15,451 nucleotides of DNA from JAFAHZ01 sp035656415 (lineage in GTDB: Bacteria; Vulcanimicrobiota; Vulcanimicrobiia; Vulcanimicrobiales; Vulcanimicrobiaceae), in the NCBI GenBank assembly GCA_035656415.1, contig DASRSM010000243.1, forward strand, positions 1 through 15,451, given 5' to 3'. Each line of letters begins with the position of its first letter. Position 1 is the stretch's first letter. Shown one piece after another: positions 15,220 to 15,451 of this stretch. A program made the translations under genes and the position numbers. Below the pieces are notes generated by a model. That model did not search any database. It was given only the letters and a program-made list of their open reading frames with translations, and was not told the DNA's origin.

Positions 15220-15246
15220 AAGGCCCGCCACAAAAAGGCGGGCTTT
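15220..15246 (+). terminator. Terminator-like GC hairpin
   Basis: GCCCGCC (15223-15229), loop ACAAAAA, GGCGGGC (15237-15243) forms a perfect 7-bp stem that extends to ten pairs with an outer A-U/G-U extension. Only TTT follows on the plus strand. On the minus strand the hairpin is followed by CTTGCTTTTT, so it could act in either direction. No intact gene ends directly before it on plus. Confidence 0.4.
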
Positions 15247-15251
15247 CGCTA

Positions 15252-15451
15252 ACCATTTCGTGGCGGCCCAACATCGACGGCTTCATGTTTATGCACGGCA
15301 AGGTTGACAAACACCGACTACCAGTGGTACTTGCAGTTTTTCAATGACGCCACCATCGAAGTTGTAACTTCGACGACATTTTACCTCAGTGAGGGAAACC
15401 TGTTCCACCCTGCATGGGTTGAGTCGGACTTGTTCCAGGCGTATGCCTTTG
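15252..15451 (+). pseudogene. 5'-truncated, frameshifted gene fragment running off the window
   Basis: Two adjacent plus frames read as parts of one protein. Frame A from 15252 gives TISWRPNIDGFMFMHGKVDK. Frame B, one base on, is open from at least 15304 to the window edge and gives TDYQWYLQFFNDATIEVV, then STTFYLSEGNLFHPAWVESD and LFQAYAF. They join smoothly if one A of the AAA at 15308-15310 is removed. Third-position GC of frame B (about two thirds) is much higher than in its antisense frame. The RPNxDGF ... YLQFFNDATIEVV pattern faintly recalls the C-terminal region of AlbA_2/Schlafen-type ATP-binding proteins, which I hold loosely. If so, the N-terminal domain is missing. The alternative is an intact gene starting at TTG 15304. 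Confidence 0.4.

Noticed and set aside
14964..15233. Minus-strand open frame of 89 codons overlapping the same region
   Set aside because: It begins inside the GC hairpin at a TTG, has an Arg-rich composition and no motif.
1..15451. CRISPR array, insertion sequence, phage or toxin-antitoxin system
   Set aside because: No regularly spaced repeats, transposase motifs, phage structural genes or toxin partner for the XRE remnant were seen on either strand.

Overview
This is a GC-rich, tightly packed bacterial chromosome segment. It combines a cbs-metB type sulfur amino-acid pair, rapZ next to a membrane-anchored YvcK/GlmR homologue, a DUF2203 gene, several secreted lipoproteins and a large AAA-type LuxR regulator. 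That mix would fit a deep-branching soil lineage such as Candidatus Eremiobacterota (WPS-2). The assignment is an inference from gene style; no phylogenetic marker was compared.

Layout. 1-186 is the tail of an unrecognised gene. 183-2743 (minus) is a translationally coupled cystathionine beta-synthase / cystathionine gamma-synthase-or-lyase operon. 2781-3119 (plus) is a small carboxypeptidase-regulatory-like lipoprotein. 3080-5301 (minus) is a coupled rapZ-glmR pair. 5302-5703 (plus) is DUF2203, fitted between its neighbours with no spare base on either side. 5704-6108 (minus) is a DUF1858-like CxxC protein. Next come rnpB (6147-6509, minus) and two divergent alanine tRNAs, GGC on minus and UGC on plus. 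From 6850 two tandem paralogous lipoprotein phosphoesterases (phospholipase C / acid phosphatase superfamily) run to 9534. They meet a secreted alpha/beta hydrolase on the other strand. Divergent from that is an ~880-residue LuxR-family ATPase regulator, followed by a beta-propeller-like lipoprotein (13424-14416).

The last kilobase (14416-15451) differs from the rest. It holds a startless XRE-type helix-turn-helix remnant, a 10-bp inverted repeat, a terminator-like hairpin and, at the right edge, what looks like a 5'-truncated, frameshifted gene fragment. I read it as a decayed accessory segment.

How the genes may work together. The cbs-metB pair makes cysteine from homocysteine by reverse transsulfuration. 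rapZ-glmR points to control of amino-sugar and cell-envelope metabolism. The tRNA-Ala(GGC), rnpB and DUF1858 genes are co-directional and closely spaced, so one transcript could carry both the ribozyme and one of its substrates. The secreted phosphoesterases and hydrolase suggest extracytoplasmic scavenging of phosphate or lipid esters. I found no CRISPR array, intact insertion sequence or clear defence system. The points most worth checking are the substituted P-loop lysine in RapZ, the zero-spacing junctions, the tRNA-rnpB arrangement and the cryptic remnants at the right end.
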